Origin: Cyanobium sp. Tous-M-B4
GTDB taxonomy: Bacteria; Cyanobacteriota; Cyanobacteriia; PCC-6307; Cyanobiaceae
Assembly (NCBI RefSeq): GCF_024345395.1
Contig: NZ_JAGQBA010000005.1
Span: 124,001-188,000 of the forward strand
DNA: 64,000 bases
Reading direction: 5' to 3'
The notes beneath the pieces were generated by a model that saw nothing but the letters and a program-made list of their open reading frames with translations, made no database searches and was not told where the DNA came from. Every line of letters begins with the position of its first letter. Position 1 is the stretch's first letter. This document shows positions 44,010 through 53,919 of this stretch, piece by piece. The position numbers and the translations under genes were made by a program.

Positions 44010-44390
44010 GTGGACTTGCGGGCTGGGCAGATCATCACCGTTGATTGGCGCAAAGATCCAAATGACCCTGGGCTGGACCCTCAGCCTCCCGAGCCCAACA
44101 AGCTGCGGCCAGCTGTCGTCGTGCAGGACTGCGAGCTGTTTGACCCTGCCTATCCAACAGTGCTGGTGGTGCCGATGACTGGCGACCCCTCGCTGGCGAT
44201 GGCCGATCTGACTGTCGTGCTCCAACCCAACAACACCAACGGCTGCAGGAAGGTGAGCTATCTGCTGCCACAGAACCTGACCTGTGTGGCGAAGACTCGC
44301 ATCACAGATGCCACTGCTTGCTGCGTGACTACCACCGAGCTGCAGCAACTCCGCCAGCTGGTTGTGTTGGTGATCGGTGGCTTCTCTTGA
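44010..44390 (+). CDS. MazF/PemK-family toxin
   Basis: 126 residues from GTG 44010. The start LRAGQIITVDWRKDP and the core LRPAVVVQDCELFD plus VLVVPMTGD match the MazF/PemK barrel of mRNA interferases. Such toxins cut mRNA at short sites until the antitoxin neutralises them. The gene ends convergent with cyAbrB, 31 bases away. Identity as a toxin is strong from the pattern; activity is inferred. Confidence 0.75.
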   Translation: MDLRAGQIITVDWRKDPNDPGLDPQPPEPNKLRPAVVVQDCELFDPAYPTVLVVPMTGDPSLAMADLTVVLQPNNTNGCRKVSYLLPQNLTCVAKTRITDATACCVTTTELQQLRQLVVLVIGGFS

Positions 44391-44421
44391 AGAGCCGCAA
44401 GCAGCTCAACCGAGGAGCAGC

Positions 44422-44790
44422 TCACTCCTCTTCTGCGCTGCCTAGGGGAATCAGCTTGATCTGCTTTTTGCCCAGCTTGATCTCAAACTCATCGCCTGGC
44501 TTGAGGTCGAGCATGGCGGTGTAGGCCTTGCCCACCATGAGATTGCCGTTGAACTGGATCTTGGTGGTGTAGCTCAGCTTGCGGCCACCCTTGCCAGTGC
44601 TCCGGCCGGCGCTATCTGTTCCAAGGTTCACCCCCTTGGCAGTTAGCAGTGCCTCGTAGAACGCAGTGAAGTTGAGGCGCTCGCTGCCATCTTTTTTGGT
44701 GCTCACATAGCCGCACTCGCGCACCAGCTCAGATTTAGAGACATCTCCGAGTTCCTTGACCTTGGCCAGTAGTTCAGGACCGGTGAGCAT
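44422..44790 (-). CDS. AbrB-family regulator (cyAbrB), copy 1
   Basis: 122 residues, clear cyAbrB: LLAKVKELGDVSKSELVREC followed by GYVSTKKDGSERLNFTAFYE and the C-terminal AbrB part KLSYTTKIQFNGNLMVGKAY with DLKPGDEFEIKLGKKQIKLI. cyAbrB proteins bind DNA widely and balance carbon and nitrogen gene expression in cyanobacteria. A second copy, with an almost identical stretch of about 190 bases, lies at 50464-50835 on the other side of the phosphite island. Confidence 0.9.
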   Translation of the reverse strand: MLTGPELLAKVKELGDVSKSELVRECGYVSTKKDGSERLNFTAFYEALLTAKGVNLGTDSAGRSTGKGGRKLSYTTKIQFNGNLMVGKAYTAMLDLKPGDEFEIKLGKKQIKLIPLGSAEEE

Positions 44791-44966
44791 GAGGTATCAA
44801 GGCAAATTCGTTACGACTTCAAATTAGCGATCATCAGTGGGTTTGGCATTAGAGCTCGCAACACCATTGCCGTCTACGCACAATCCTTGCTCTCCTGACC
44901 CGTAGGTTTCCCGTTTAGCGCCATGAGCAGTATTCCTCTTATATCAATGTGCATGAGGCCGGATAC

Positions 44967-45587
44967 TCAGCGCCGCCAGAGCCCCAGCCATTCGTTGTCG
45001 CGCACGAGGGCTGAGCCTTGCTCTGAACCCTGCGCTGGCTCCCAGAGCTCCTGGCGAAATCCTGCTGCCGCCAGCTGCTCCGCCAGCAATGCCGGGTCGC
45101 TGCCCCACGGAGGGCCATCCGGCCGCGGGTGGCACCAGAAGAGCCCCAGCAACCAGCCCTCGGGAGCTAGTAACCGCGCCACGGCGTCGAGATAGGTCTC
45201 GCGCTGAGCGGGATCAATCGCGCAGAAGCAGGTGTGCTCCAGCACGCCCTGCAGGCTGCCGGTTGTGATGCCGGCTGCCGCCAGCGCCGCCCCATCGAAG
45301 AGATCGGCCTGCAGCCAGCGCAGCTGGGTGCGATCAGAACCATGCACCGCCTGGGCGCGCTCAATGGCCTCACCGCTGAAGTCCAACCCGATCACCTCGT
45401 AGCCGAGATCGGCGAGCAAGGCCGCCTCATGGCCCCGGCCGCAGCCGGGTACCAACACCCGACCCGGTGGCTCAGGCGCTCGGCTGTCGGTGCGCAAAAA
45501 GACATTAAGCGGTGGCGCAGGCTTGCCCAGCTCCCAGCGATCATTGCCGTCGCGGTAGCGCTGATCCCAGGCGGAAGCAGTAATCAC
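44967..45587 (-). CDS. TPMT-like class I SAM methyltransferase
   Basis: 206 residues from GTG 45587 (an upstream ATG at 45668 adds an improbable N-terminus). SAM motif RVLVPGCGRGHEAALLADLG, then IGLDFSGEAIERAQAVHG, fit the thiopurine-methyltransferase-like fold; WGSDPALLAEQLAAAGFRQE closes the C-terminal part. Typical of halide/thiol methyltransferases in cyanobacteria. The substrate is unknown. It stands between cyAbrB and the phosphite operon and is GC-rich, so it belongs to the older side of the junction. Confidence 0.75.
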   Translation of the reverse strand: MITASAWDQRYRDGNDRWELGKPAPPLNVFLRTDSRAPEPPGRVLVPGCGRGHEAALLADLGYEVIGLDFSGEAIERAQAVHGSDRTQLRWLQADLFDGAALAAAGITTGSLQGVLEHTCFCAIDPAQRETYLDAVARLLAPEGWLLGLFWCHPRPDGPPWGSDPALLAEQLAAAGFRQELWEPAQGSEQGSALVRDNEWLGLWRR

Positions 45588-45769
45588 AAGAAACTCATCC
45601 GTGAAATATTCGACAGGAGCCCTTCTGTCGCTTAAACACCTAAGATTAAAAAAGTGTACATAAATCAAAATAGCCTAAATTAATTACTAATTACCACGCA
45701 GATGTCGCCCAGGAGACAAAATTTTGTAGCCCTGGAAACATCCAAGAAATAATCAACCAATAAGGGAAC

Positions 45770-45799
45770 CTTAACCCAGTCGTTACACACTCTCAAAAC
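45770..45799 (+). promoter_or_regulatory. Pho box candidate upstream of ptxA
   Basis: Three eight-base units spaced by three bases, CTTAACCC, CGTTACAC and CTCAAAAC, fit the 11-base periodicity of the cyanobacterial Pho box (repeats of CTTAACCT type). The first unit is the closest match. It sits 37 bases before the ptxA start, so phosphate starvation should activate the operon through PhoB/SphR. Confidence 0.55.
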
Positions 45800-45835
45800 A
45801 CGGGATTAAGGTTTATGGAGAAATAATTTTTTTCA

Positions 45836-46618
45836 ATGAATGCTATCGAGTTAAATAATGTATCGGTAAAGTTTAGTAATAAATATGCTGTGCATAACTG
45901 TGATATCAGCTTCAAGACTGGAGAATTTACCGTTTTACTCGGGGCATCTGGCGCTGGTAAATCAACTCTTTTGCGAACACTAAATTTGCTTCAGAAATTA
46001 ACAACTGGCGAAATATTCGTTCCGGGGCTTGGCAAGGTCGAGGGGGTAACAAAAACAAGAAGGCATCGCAAATCAACAGCAATGGTTTTCCAGAGCCACC
46101 AGCTTCTAGAGAGAAAAACAGCACTTGAAAATACGGTATTAGGGAGACTTCCCTACCATCATGGTTTAAGTACACTTCTTCCATTTCCAAATAGAGACCG
46201 GCTATTAGCACTAGAAAACCTCGAACGGGTTGGATTACTAGAAAAAGCATTGACGAAATCTAGCGACCTGAGTGGAGGCCAAAAACAAAGAGTTGGGATT
46301 GCAAGAGCATTGACTCAAGGCCCTAAAATCATCTTGGCAGACGAACCGATCGCAAGCCTTGACCCTGTCACTTCAGACGGAATACTCAAGTTACTAAAAG
46401 ATATTTCAATTGACCTCCAAATAACTACTATTTTAAGTCTCCACCAAATTGATTTTGCATGTAAATATGCAGATCGCTTGATAGGGCTAAATAGCGGATC
46501 AATTATTTTTGATGGCAAGCCAAACGATCTGACGGAATCAGACCTGAAACGGATATATGAAACAGAGTCAAAACAAATCCCAACTACTACACAACTTTTG
46601 GCCACCCTGGCCAACTAA
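45836..46618 (+). CDS. ptxA: Phosphite/phosphonate ABC transporter ATPase
   Basis: 260 residues, PhnC/PtxA family. Walker A LLGASGAGKSTLLR near residue 38, signature LSGGQKQRVGIARAL near residue 145 and Walker B IILADEPIASLDP. It energises uptake through the permease encoded two genes on. The DNA is strongly AT-rich compared with both flanks, evidence of recent transfer. A Pho box candidate precedes it. Named ptxA rather than phnC because of the ptxD at the end of the operon; the transporter could also take methylphosphonate. Confidence 0.85.
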   Translation: MNAIELNNVSVKFSNKYAVHNCDISFKTGEFTVLLGASGAGKSTLLRTLNLLQKLTTGEIFVPGLGKVEGVTKTRRHRKSTAMVFQSHQLLERKTALENTVLGRLPYHHGLSTLLPFPNRDRLLALENLERVGLLEKALTKSSDLSGGQKQRVGIARALTQGPKIILADEPIASLDPVTSDGILKLLKDISIDLQITTILSLHQIDFACKYADRLIGLNSGSIIFDGKPNDLTESDLKRIYETESKQIPTTTQLLATLAN

Positions 46619-47518
<900 letters not shown>

Positions 47519-47538
47519 GTCTATCCAGGCTAATACTT

Positions 47539-47579
47539 AGCCCTAATTTCTCAAAAGCTATTAGGGCTTTTCTCTTTTT
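47539..47579 (+). terminator. Intrinsic terminator between ptxB and ptxC
   Basis: A perfect nine-base-pair stem AGCCCTAAT/ATTAGGGCT with a 12-base loop, followed by a T-rich tail. Being inside the operon, it probably ends most transcripts after the binding-protein gene and lets only some run into ptxC and ptxD. Confidence 0.75.
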
Positions 47580-47587
47580 CGAAACTC

Positions 47588-48385
47588 ATGAATTCCTTTA
47601 AGTCAATTATCAGCCAACAAAAAAGTAGTCAATTAACAACTGCACTCGTTTCAATTGTTATTGCGATTGCAATTCTTTCTAGCTTTTCAGTTGTAGGCTT
47701 ATTTGATAGCCAAAGAATAGCAGAGGGGTTGCCTGCAATAGGAATTCTGGTCAAGGAAATGGTTCCACCAAACTTTTCACGATGGCAGGAGTGGCTGATC
47801 CCCCTGCGTGATTCGGTGGCAATGAGTATAGCCGGTACTGCAATTGCTGTAATAATTTCAGTACCCCTATCAATATTTGCTGCCAGAACAACTACTCCTA
47901 ATAAACTCATCTATTCATTTTCAAGACTACTGTTAAATTGTCTACGATCAGTCCCAGAGCTAATAATGGGCATAATATTTGTAGCTGCAGTCGGCTTTGG
48001 ACAGCTTCCCGGGGCTCTCGCTCTTGGCCTACATTCAGTGGGAATGGTTGGAAAGTTTTACGCTGAATCAATAGAATTACTTGATAAGGATCCAATTGAA
48101 GCAATAACTTCTACAGGCGCAACACATTTTCAAGTAGTGACAAGGTGTATTCTACCCTTAGTATTTCCTCAGATGGCGGATGTTGGACTATATAGATGGG
48201 AGTACAATTTCCGAGCATCTCTAGTTGTAGGAGCCGTTGGCGCTGGTGGTCTCGGACTCGAAATTGTCAGTTCACTCAGAATTATGAACTATCAAGAGGT
48301 TCTAGCACTACTAATGGTTGTACTTATAATGGTCACAATAGTAGATAGCTTGAGCACAGCACTCCGTAAGCGTGTATCTTCTTGA
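47588..48385 (+). CDS. ptxC: Phosphite/phosphonate ABC transporter permease
   Basis: 265 residues with five or six transmembrane segments (for example ALVSIVIAIAILSSFSVVGL and VVGAVGAGGLGLEIVSSLRI) and the permease loop with LRSVPELIMGIIFVAAVGFG. This matches PhnE/PtxC inner-membrane channels. It starts just after the intergenic terminator and ends against ptxD with no gap, so the two are coupled. Confidence 0.85.
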   Translation: MNSFKSIISQQKSSQLTTALVSIVIAIAILSSFSVVGLFDSQRIAEGLPAIGILVKEMVPPNFSRWQEWLIPLRDSVAMSIAGTAIAVIISVPLSIFAARTTTPNKLIYSFSRLLLNCLRSVPELIMGIIFVAAVGFGQLPGALALGLHSVGMVGKFYAESIELLDKDPIEAITSTGATHFQVVTRCILPLVFPQMADVGLYRWEYNFRASLVVGAVGAGGLGLEIVSSLRIMNYQEVLALLMVVLIMVTIVDSLSTALRKRVSS

Positions 48386-48387
48386 AA

Positions 48388-49368
48388 ATGCCTAAAAATT
48401 CCAAGATAGTAGTAACAAACAAAGTTTTTGATGAAACGCTTGAATTTCTCTCTCAATATTGTGAGATCATTGCTAATCAATTTGAGGCACCCTTGTCTCG
48501 TTCTGAACTGTTAAAGAGGTGCGGGGATGCTGAAGGCGTAATCGTTTTCATGCCAGACCACATAGACTCAGATTTTATCAAGCAATGTAAGAATCTCAAG
48601 GCTATTTCTGGCGCTCTAAGAGGTGCAGACAATATTGATGTATCTTTCTGTTCGAATAATGGGATAGCATTTGCTATAATCCCTAATTTGTTAGCACAAC
48701 CAACTGCTGAGCTCGCAGTAGGCCTAATGATAAATCTATCAAGAAATATGCTCCCTGGCGATAAGTATGTAAGAAGACAAGAATTTAAAGGCTGGAGTCC
48801 ACGATTTTATGGCAGCGGCCTCTACAGAAGATCTGTAGGTATTCTTGGAATGGGTCAGCTTGGAAAAGCACTGGTAAAACTGGTTCACGGTTTTGAGTGC
48901 GAAATTAGCTATTTTGACAAAATAGATATTGATTCAAGTTCTGAGGTATATAATGGATTAACGAAGAAAGGACTTGACGAACTACTGTCAGTGTCGGATT
49001 TTGTGGTTAACATGCTTCCTCTTACCAATGATACATACCATCTAATTAATGCCGATAAGCTTAGTCTATTTAAGAATGATTCTTACCTTATTAACGTTGG
49101 AAGAGGTTCTACTGTATGCGAACAGGCTGTCGCTAAAGCGCTTTTAAATAATAAAATATTAGGCTATGCAGCAGATGTCTTCGAATTCGAAGACTGGGCC
49201 TTAAACCATAGGCCATCTTGTATTGAAAGCGGTCTTTTAAGTAATGACTTAAATACTTTCTTGACTCCTCACATTGGATCTGCCGTCACTCAAGCACGCA
49301 AAGAGATAGAAATGTCTGCAGCCAAAAATTTACTTTCGCTCTTGGGAATCTGTCATAGTAAGGGCTAG
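48388..49368 (+). CDS. ptxD: Phosphite dehydrogenase (NAD-dependent)
   Basis: 326 residues of the D-isomer-specific 2-hydroxyacid dehydrogenase family. Segments match Pseudomonas PtxD closely: FKGWSPRFYGSGLYRRSVGI, then GILGMGQLGKALVKL (NAD binding), GRGSTVCEQAVAKALL and GYAADVFEFEDWA near the end, with the catalytic HIGSAV. PtxD oxidises phosphite to phosphate, reducing NAD+. Together with the transporter it lets the cell grow on phosphite. TTG at 48382 overlaps the ptxC stop, but ATG 48388 is likelier. No regulator follows. Confidence 0.9.
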   Translation: MPKNSKIVVTNKVFDETLEFLSQYCEIIANQFEAPLSRSELLKRCGDAEGVIVFMPDHIDSDFIKQCKNLKAISGALRGADNIDVSFCSNNGIAFAIIPNLLAQPTAELAVGLMINLSRNMLPGDKYVRRQEFKGWSPRFYGSGLYRRSVGILGMGQLGKALVKLVHGFECEISYFDKIDIDSSSEVYNGLTKKGLDELLSVSDFVVNMLPLTNDTYHLINADKLSLFKNDSYLINVGRGSTVCEQAVAKALLNNKILGYAADVFEFEDWALNHRPSCIESGLLSNDLNTFLTPHIGSAVTQARKEIEMSAAKNLLSLLGICHSKG

Positions 49369-49939
49369 GAAAAATCTTGTGATTTCTTGCCAATCTTTGT
49401 GTATTCAGGATAGATTATGAGTTGGCTGTGATCAGTGGTAGTATTAACATATGATCGTTCAATTCTGTTGTCAGCCAATCCTGAAACAGGCTTAATACTT
49501 TTAACCATTATTTCAAACCCGAATGAAATATCCCATGTCAGAATAGCAAGCTATTTCAATGTATGATTCATTGCCATGATCGCCAACTGTTGGTGCTGGA
49601 ATGTATTCGACGACACCTCCGGGGTAGGTGTGCCAAGCACCACCGAGGGGATTGTTTGCGTCTTATCTAATCCCGGCTGATGTAAATAACTTGCGTGTAG
49701 ACCTTGATGTGGTTGTTACATAGCAATTCGCCTCCTTATCGCCGCCAGAGATGGGGCTTCCTGCCGGTTCGGATAGCCAGTAGCAGGGTACCTTGTCTGA
49801 AGAGGGGCAGGTCGAGAAGATTTAGACATGGATTCTCGAGCAGCAGAGTGTAAGCCTGCTAAACCGGGGGACTAATTGCGATCAGGGCAGGAGAGAACAG
49901 ATTCGGAGCTGGCCGCTGCATATAGTCTACTGAGATGGG
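49369..49939. other. Gene-free AT-richer junction
   Basis: About 570 bases with no convincing gene. The base composition changes gradually from AT-rich to GC-rich around 49.8-49.9 kb, where the broken WYL copy begins. The boundary of the phosphite island should lie here. Confidence 0.6.
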
Positions 49940-50454
49940 TTGTGGCACCTGGCCCTGTCGGCCGATGGCATCGGTCGACCCCATGGTTTGCTGCAAAGCG
50001 AGCAGCTTGAGCAGCTGGTGTTCCTGCAGGCCCCGGCCCGCGGCCCCCCCCAATTTGAGCGCGCACCAGCTGCAGAACTTGCGCTGCTCTTGCAAGAGCG
50101 AGGTCTACGCCGCCATTCGCCAGGGACAGCTTCTTCTCCCTCGACCAGATTCGGCTGGAACGGCCGGCTAAGCAAGGGGAGCCCAGGTTTGCGGCCCAGG
50201 GCGCCACAGCCGACCGGGTGCATCCGGAGCTGGCCCGGGTGCTGACGCCCAACCCCAGCGGGGACAGCCATCCCCACCCGCTGGAGATCGACCTGCCGCC
50301 CTGGATGCTGGCCCGCGGCGTCGCTCTGCGGCGCTGGCTCTTGTCCCACGGCAGCGCCATACCCTCGAGGCCCCGGAGGCGCTGCGTCAGGAGCAGCAGG
50401 GCCAGGAGCTGGAGATGCTGGCGTTGGCTCAGCGACGCCCCGGCAGCTGAGGGA
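49940..50454 (+). pseudogene. Broken 3' copy of the kinase/WYL gene
   Basis: Matches about 43075-43701, the last third of the kinase/WYL gene. The segments GLLQSEQLEQLVFLQ and, in another frame, HPELARVLTPNPSGDSHPHP and LPPWMLARGVALRRWLLSHG are recognisable, so at least one frameshift lies near 50.2 kb and another near 50.35 kb. The kinase part is missing. It is followed by a second cyAbrB, without the MazEF pair that separates the two genes in the intact copy. Confidence 0.8.
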
Positions 50455-50463
50455 ATGCTTGCT

Positions 50464-50835
50464 TCACACCTCGTCGTCTGTGCTTCCCAGGGGGATCAGC
50501 TTGATCTGCTTTTTGCCCAGCTTGATCTCGAACTCATCGCCGGGCTTGAGGTCGAGCATGGCGGTGTAGGCCTTGCCCACCATGAGATTGCCGTTGAACT
50601 GAATCTTGGTGGTGTAGCTCAGCTTGCGGCCACCCTTGCCAGTGCTCCGGCCGGCGCTATCTGTTCCAAGGTTCACCCCCTTGGCAGTTAGCAGTGCCTC
50701 GTAGAACGCAGTGAAGTTGAGGCGCTCGCTGCCATCTTTCTTGGTGCTCAAGTAACCACATTCGTGCACCAACTCAGATTTTGAGACATCGCCTAGCTCC
50801 TTAACTTTGGCGAGCAGCTCGGGGCCGGTAAACAT
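50464..50835 (-). CDS. AbrB-family regulator (cyAbrB), copy 2
   Basis: 123 residues from ATG 50835, closely matching copy 1. Over about 190 bases (50550-50740) the two genes are nearly identical at the DNA level, while the 5' ends differ more (for example GYLSTKKDGSERLNF against GYVSTKKDGSERLNF). This suggests recent duplication or gene conversion. Both copies are intact and may form mixed complexes. Confidence 0.9.
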   Translation of the reverse strand: MFTGPELLAKVKELGDVSKSELVHECGYLSTKKDGSERLNFTAFYEALLTAKGVNLGTDSAGRSTGKGGRKLSYTTKIQFNGNLMVGKAYTAMLDLKPGDEFEIKLGKKQIKLIPLGSTDDEV

Positions 50836-50972
50836 TGCGAGTTTTGCAGTTGTTTTATAATATGCTAAAGCCACATGATATGTCATTCTACTGCTACAAG
50901 AGGCAAGATCTTGCCTCCAAGGCCTCTGCAACAACCGGTAGTGCAGCTACGAAATACGGGAAAGGATGTCTG

Positions 50973-51644
50973 TCAACGGAGTGATTCGCAAGCTTCTCCA
51001 TCGCCATTGCCATCTAGATAGCTGTGCCCCTGGCGCAGCAGCTCCTGGGCTTTGGCATAGGAGCTGATCTCGCTGCAGCGGTAACGCCGGCCGCCTGGTG
51101 TTGTGCCATCAGGAATAACGGCTGAGCGGCGACCTCGCCTGAAGTCCCAAGGCCGGGTGATGCCGCCCTCCACTTGCCAGACCCCAAAGCGCCGCCGGCT
51201 GGCACGGTATTCCGCGTCCAGATACTCCTTGGCGTTACACCCACTGAGGTACTGGCGGTAGGCAAAGGCTTGGCCGTCTTCCACCATCGCCAGGTTGATG
51301 TTGATCTCTGAGATCACCTCGGCCACCGAGCGGCCATAGAGATCGGTGGTTTTGATGTTGAGGTTTACCTCCCGGCCAATGGGCAGGCGCTGCTGCAAAT
51401 ACGTGCGGGCCTTCAGCCCGTAAGGGGTCTGGGCGGTCTCAGGTGCATCGATGCAGGCCAGCCGCACGGTGAGGGCCTTGCCCGCCTGGCGCACCCGGAT
51501 CGTGTCGCCATCGCCGATGGAGAGCACGGTGGCCTTGACGCCCTGTGCGACTACCTCGCTTGGCCAGGCCAAGGCCGCCAACGCAACCACAACCAGCAGA
51601 AAGTTTCCAGCCATTGCCGGAGTTTGTACCGGCAGCCTTTTCAT
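50973..51644 (-). CDS. Secreted thermonuclease-like protein with excalibur domain
   Basis: 223 residues. Signal peptide (AGNFLLVVVALAALAWPSEV), SNase domain with IGDGDTIRVRQAGKALTVRL, CIDAPETAQTPYGLKAR and DLYGRSVAEV, and a C-terminal excalibur Ca-binding motif YLDGNGDGEACESLR. Such proteins cut nucleic acid outside the cytoplasm, probably for nutrient use. The Asp, Arg and Glu catalytic positions look present. Stands alone on the minus strand. Confidence 0.85.
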   Translation of the reverse strand: MKRLPVQTPAMAGNFLLVVVALAALAWPSEVVAQGVKATVLSIGDGDTIRVRQAGKALTVRLACIDAPETAQTPYGLKARTYLQQRLPIGREVNLNIKTTDLYGRSVAEVISEININLAMVEDGQAFAYRQYLSGCNAKEYLDAEYRASRRRFGVWQVEGGITRPWDFRRGRRSAVIPDGTTPGGRRYRCSEISSYAKAQELLRQGHSYLDGNGDGEACESLR

Positions 51645-51697
51645 GCTGTTCCTGCATGACTTGGTTGCAGCTGGCTCATTCGCGCCAATCTGTACCT

Positions 51698-52042
51698 ATG
51701 CCTAACAAGACGATGGGCCGCAATCGTCTGCTCCTTGCCTGCGCAATTGCAGCTTTGACTGCAGGCAGTGCCCTAGCCCAGCAGCCGGTGCAACCGCTGC
51801 CCAAGGTTGGAGGCTGCCCGCTTGGCTACTACAGCTCTGGCGGCTACTGCGTGCCGAGCTCTGGTGGTAACAGCCGTGGCGCCATCGAGAAAAGCGGCGC
51901 TGGCTGTCCGCTGGGTTTCTATTCCTCTGGCAACTACTGCCTCAGCAGCCCCAGTAACGACCGTGAGGCAATTCAAAAGAGCGGCAAGGGATGCCCGCTG
52001 GGTTGGTATTCATCCGGCAGCTATTGCGTCAAGAGCCGCTGA
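51698..52042 (+). CDS. Secreted protein with three Cys repeats
   Basis: 114 residues from ATG 51698 with a signal peptide (NRLLLACAIAALTAGSALAQ). Three tandem units follow, each GCPLG(Y/F/W)YSSG.YC, separated by spacers with AIEKSGAG or AIQKSGKG. Each unit has two cysteines nine residues apart, likely a disulphide-held loop. Function unknown. Divergent from the nuclease gene and directly followed by the DUF4236 gene. Confidence 0.65.
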   Translation: MPNKTMGRNRLLLACAIAALTAGSALAQQPVQPLPKVGGCPLGYYSSGGYCVPSSGGNSRGAIEKSGAGCPLGFYSSGNYCLSSPSNDREAIQKSGKGCPLGWYSSGSYCVKSR

Positions 52043-52047
52043 TTGCC

Positions 52048-52602
52048 ATGGGCTTCCGCTTTCGACGCTCCACCCGCCTGGGCCCGCTGCGCTTCAATTT
52101 CAGCAAGAGTGGATTGAGCTCCATTTCCGTTGGTGGGCGGGGCGCCTCGTTCAACATCCCGGTAAACCGCAGCGGCGGCACCCGGTCAACAGTGGGGCTA
52201 CCGGGCACCGGTCTGAGCTGGAGCGTGGAGCACACGCCGGATCGTGCAGCCGTGATCCCTGCAGGGGAAGCGGCGGGCCTGCCCAACAGCCGCCGGCTAA
52301 GGCCAGGGCAGCTCGATGCCTTTAAGCAGTCACTGCTAGCGGTGCTGCACAAGGAGCTTTTTGCGCCAGGCTCCACCGGGGAGCAGCTCTGGGACCTGGG
52401 CTTGGTGAGCCGCCTGCTTGCTGCTGGCTCCTTAGCTGCACGAACCGCTGGCCTGCTGGCTCTGATCGAAACGCCCGAGGCAATGGAGGCATATGTACTG
52501 CGGGCCCAGGGGCAGGACGATGCCAAACGTCGCGCCCACCGCTGCATCGAGGCGGGGCAGGAAGCCTCACGGCTGGCGACGGCCAGGGGCTGGTTGCGCT
52601 GA
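52048..52602 (+). CDS. DUF4236 protein
   Basis: 184 residues from ATG 52048. The N-terminal 50 residues (MGFRFRRSTRLGPLRFNFSK followed by SGLSSISVGGRGASFN and GTRSTVGLPGTGLSWS) are a clear DUF4236 beta-domain of unknown function. The rest is helical. It starts five bases after the Cys-repeat gene, so they share an operon. It is convergent with the coiled-coil membrane protein. Confidence 0.8.
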   Translation: MGFRFRRSTRLGPLRFNFSKSGLSSISVGGRGASFNIPVNRSGGTRSTVGLPGTGLSWSVEHTPDRAAVIPAGEAAGLPNSRRLRPGQLDAFKQSLLAVLHKELFAPGSTGEQLWDLGLVSRLLAAGSLAARTAGLLALIETPEAMEAYVLRAQGQDDAKRRAHRCIEAGQEASRLATARGWLR

Positions 52603-52606
52603 CGGC

Positions 52607-53458
52607 TCAGGCCAAGCGATCTTCTGAAAGCTGGCGGAAGGCATCGTTCAGCAACACCACCTCGGAGAACGACTGCTCGAGGTCAGAGAAGCGCTGAGGG
52701 TCAAACAGTTGATCGAGATCGAAGTTGAGGATCGGCCGGATGCTGGCCGGCACGCTGAGAAAGTCATTGAGCTTGCGCAGCATCTCGGCAGCGCTGGCAT
52801 GGGCCTGCTGCAGCTTGTACTCCTCCGCCTCAAAGGCAGTCAGCGCTTGCTGCAACTGGGGAATCGCCGATTCGAGCAATTCATTGCCCTCTGCTTTCTC
52901 CAGTGTTTCCACCAGCGCTGACGTCAGCCCAGCCAGCTTGGTGAGCGCATCGGCGGTCCAATGGCGCTCCTTGAGGCAAGCCATGGCAGCGCGCACCGCC
53001 TTGGCCTCCACCGAGAGGTCATCGAGCAGGCTGATCCCAGCGCTCTGCAGCCAGGTAGTAACACCACTGGCTGCCCGCAACCGGCTGCGTTCCACCGGCG
53101 GGTTGATGCTGGTGGAGATAACGCTCGAATGGCGATAGTTGCTATCTGAGTCAAGCGTGCGGCACACCACATTGATCCTGGGGGTGTAAAGATCACCGGC
53201 CACGTTGAGGGAGTCGATTGCCCCAAACCGCTGTTGAACCATGCAGGGGTCATGGCGAAAACGTTGTTCCACCTGTTGCATGAGCAGCTTGAGCTGTTGC
53301 TGGTTGTGGAGCAGAGCGGCATAGACCACCGCTGCGATGGCTGCCACCAGCACGGCTGCAATCAAAAAGAAATGCCAGTAGGCCAGCACAAACCCCAGGG
53401 CCACCAAAGCCAGCAGGCCACCGCAACCGATACCGCATCCATTGTTCTGCTGGGCCAT
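52607..53458 (-). CDS. Membrane-anchored coiled-coil protein (inverted-repeat copy, complete)
   Basis: 283 residues. Gly/Cys-rich start (MAQQNNGCGIGCGG), a transmembrane segment (LVALGFVLAYWHFFLIAAVL) and a short second helix, then a mostly helical cytoplasmic part (LVETLEKAEGNELLESAIPQ). Family unknown. The first 70 residues and about 70 upstream bases recur in inverted orientation from 63722 to the window end with only two amino-acid differences, so this is the outer arm of the large inverted duplication. Confidence 0.65.
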   Translation of the reverse strand: MAQQNNGCGIGCGGLLALVALGFVLAYWHFFLIAAVLVAAIAAVVYAALLHNQQQLKLLMQQVEQRFRHDPCMVQQRFGAIDSLNVAGDLYTPRINVVCRTLDSDSNYRHSSVISTSINPPVERSRLRAASGVTTWLQSAGISLLDDLSVEAKAVRAAMACLKERHWTADALTKLAGLTSALVETLEKAEGNELLESAIPQLQQALTAFEAEEYKLQQAHASAAEMLRKLNDFLSVPASIRPILNFDLDQLFDPQRFSDLEQSFSEVVLLNDAFRQLSEDRLA

Positions 53459-53919
53459 GGCTGCCTACAACCCACCACCAGCTTGGCCTGCTGGGCAATG
53501 ATCACCAGAGAGCTGTCGCAGGAAAGCCCAGCGGCAGGGGCAGCGGCACACTCCGCCTCCTCGCTCTCCTGCTGCGCAAGGCGATCTGCGCGCCAGAGAG
53601 CATCAACGGGGTAGCAGAGCAGGTGGTGGCGTCCACTGGGGCTGACAGACCTGCCAGCCAGCCTTCCGCTTCTCGGCCCAGAGCTTGATCGCCTCGTCCC
53701 GTCTGATCTCCTTGCGGCACTACCGCTTAGCGGAAGGCTGCGCCTAGAGCAGGCGCCTGGCCGGGGATCAGTTCGCCGGTGGTGAGCTCCAGGGCCTGGG
53801 AGTAGCGGCTGTAGCGAACCGGGTTGAAATGGAGCACCTGACGGCTATCGCTGATCCAGCCTTCTTGAGGAGAGAGAGGTGGCCGCTTGCCGGTGACAGC
53901 GCTTGGGTGCATGGGCGGC
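53459..53919. other. Inverted-repeat edge and small candidate gene region
   Basis: 53459-53527 continues the inverted repeat shared with 63722-63794. Beyond 53527 the two arms differ. No clear gene lies in 53528-53726. Confidence 0.5.
53727..53912 (-). CDS. Small hypothetical protein
   Basis: 61 residues (MHPSAVTGKRPPLSPQEGWI) with a patterned centre SDSRQVLHFNPVRYSRYSQA. It follows the Cys-containing gene by seven bases on the same strand. Its codon pattern looks real, but support is thin. Confidence 0.4.
   Translation of the reverse strand: MHPSAVTGKRPPLSPQEGWISDSRQVLHFNPVRYSRYSQALELTTGELIPGQAPALGAAFR

Noticed and set aside
48388-49368. Phosphoglycerate or lactate dehydrogenase
   Set aside because: The FKGWSPRFYGSGL and GYAADVFEFEDWA segments and the transporter context match PtxD better than other family members.
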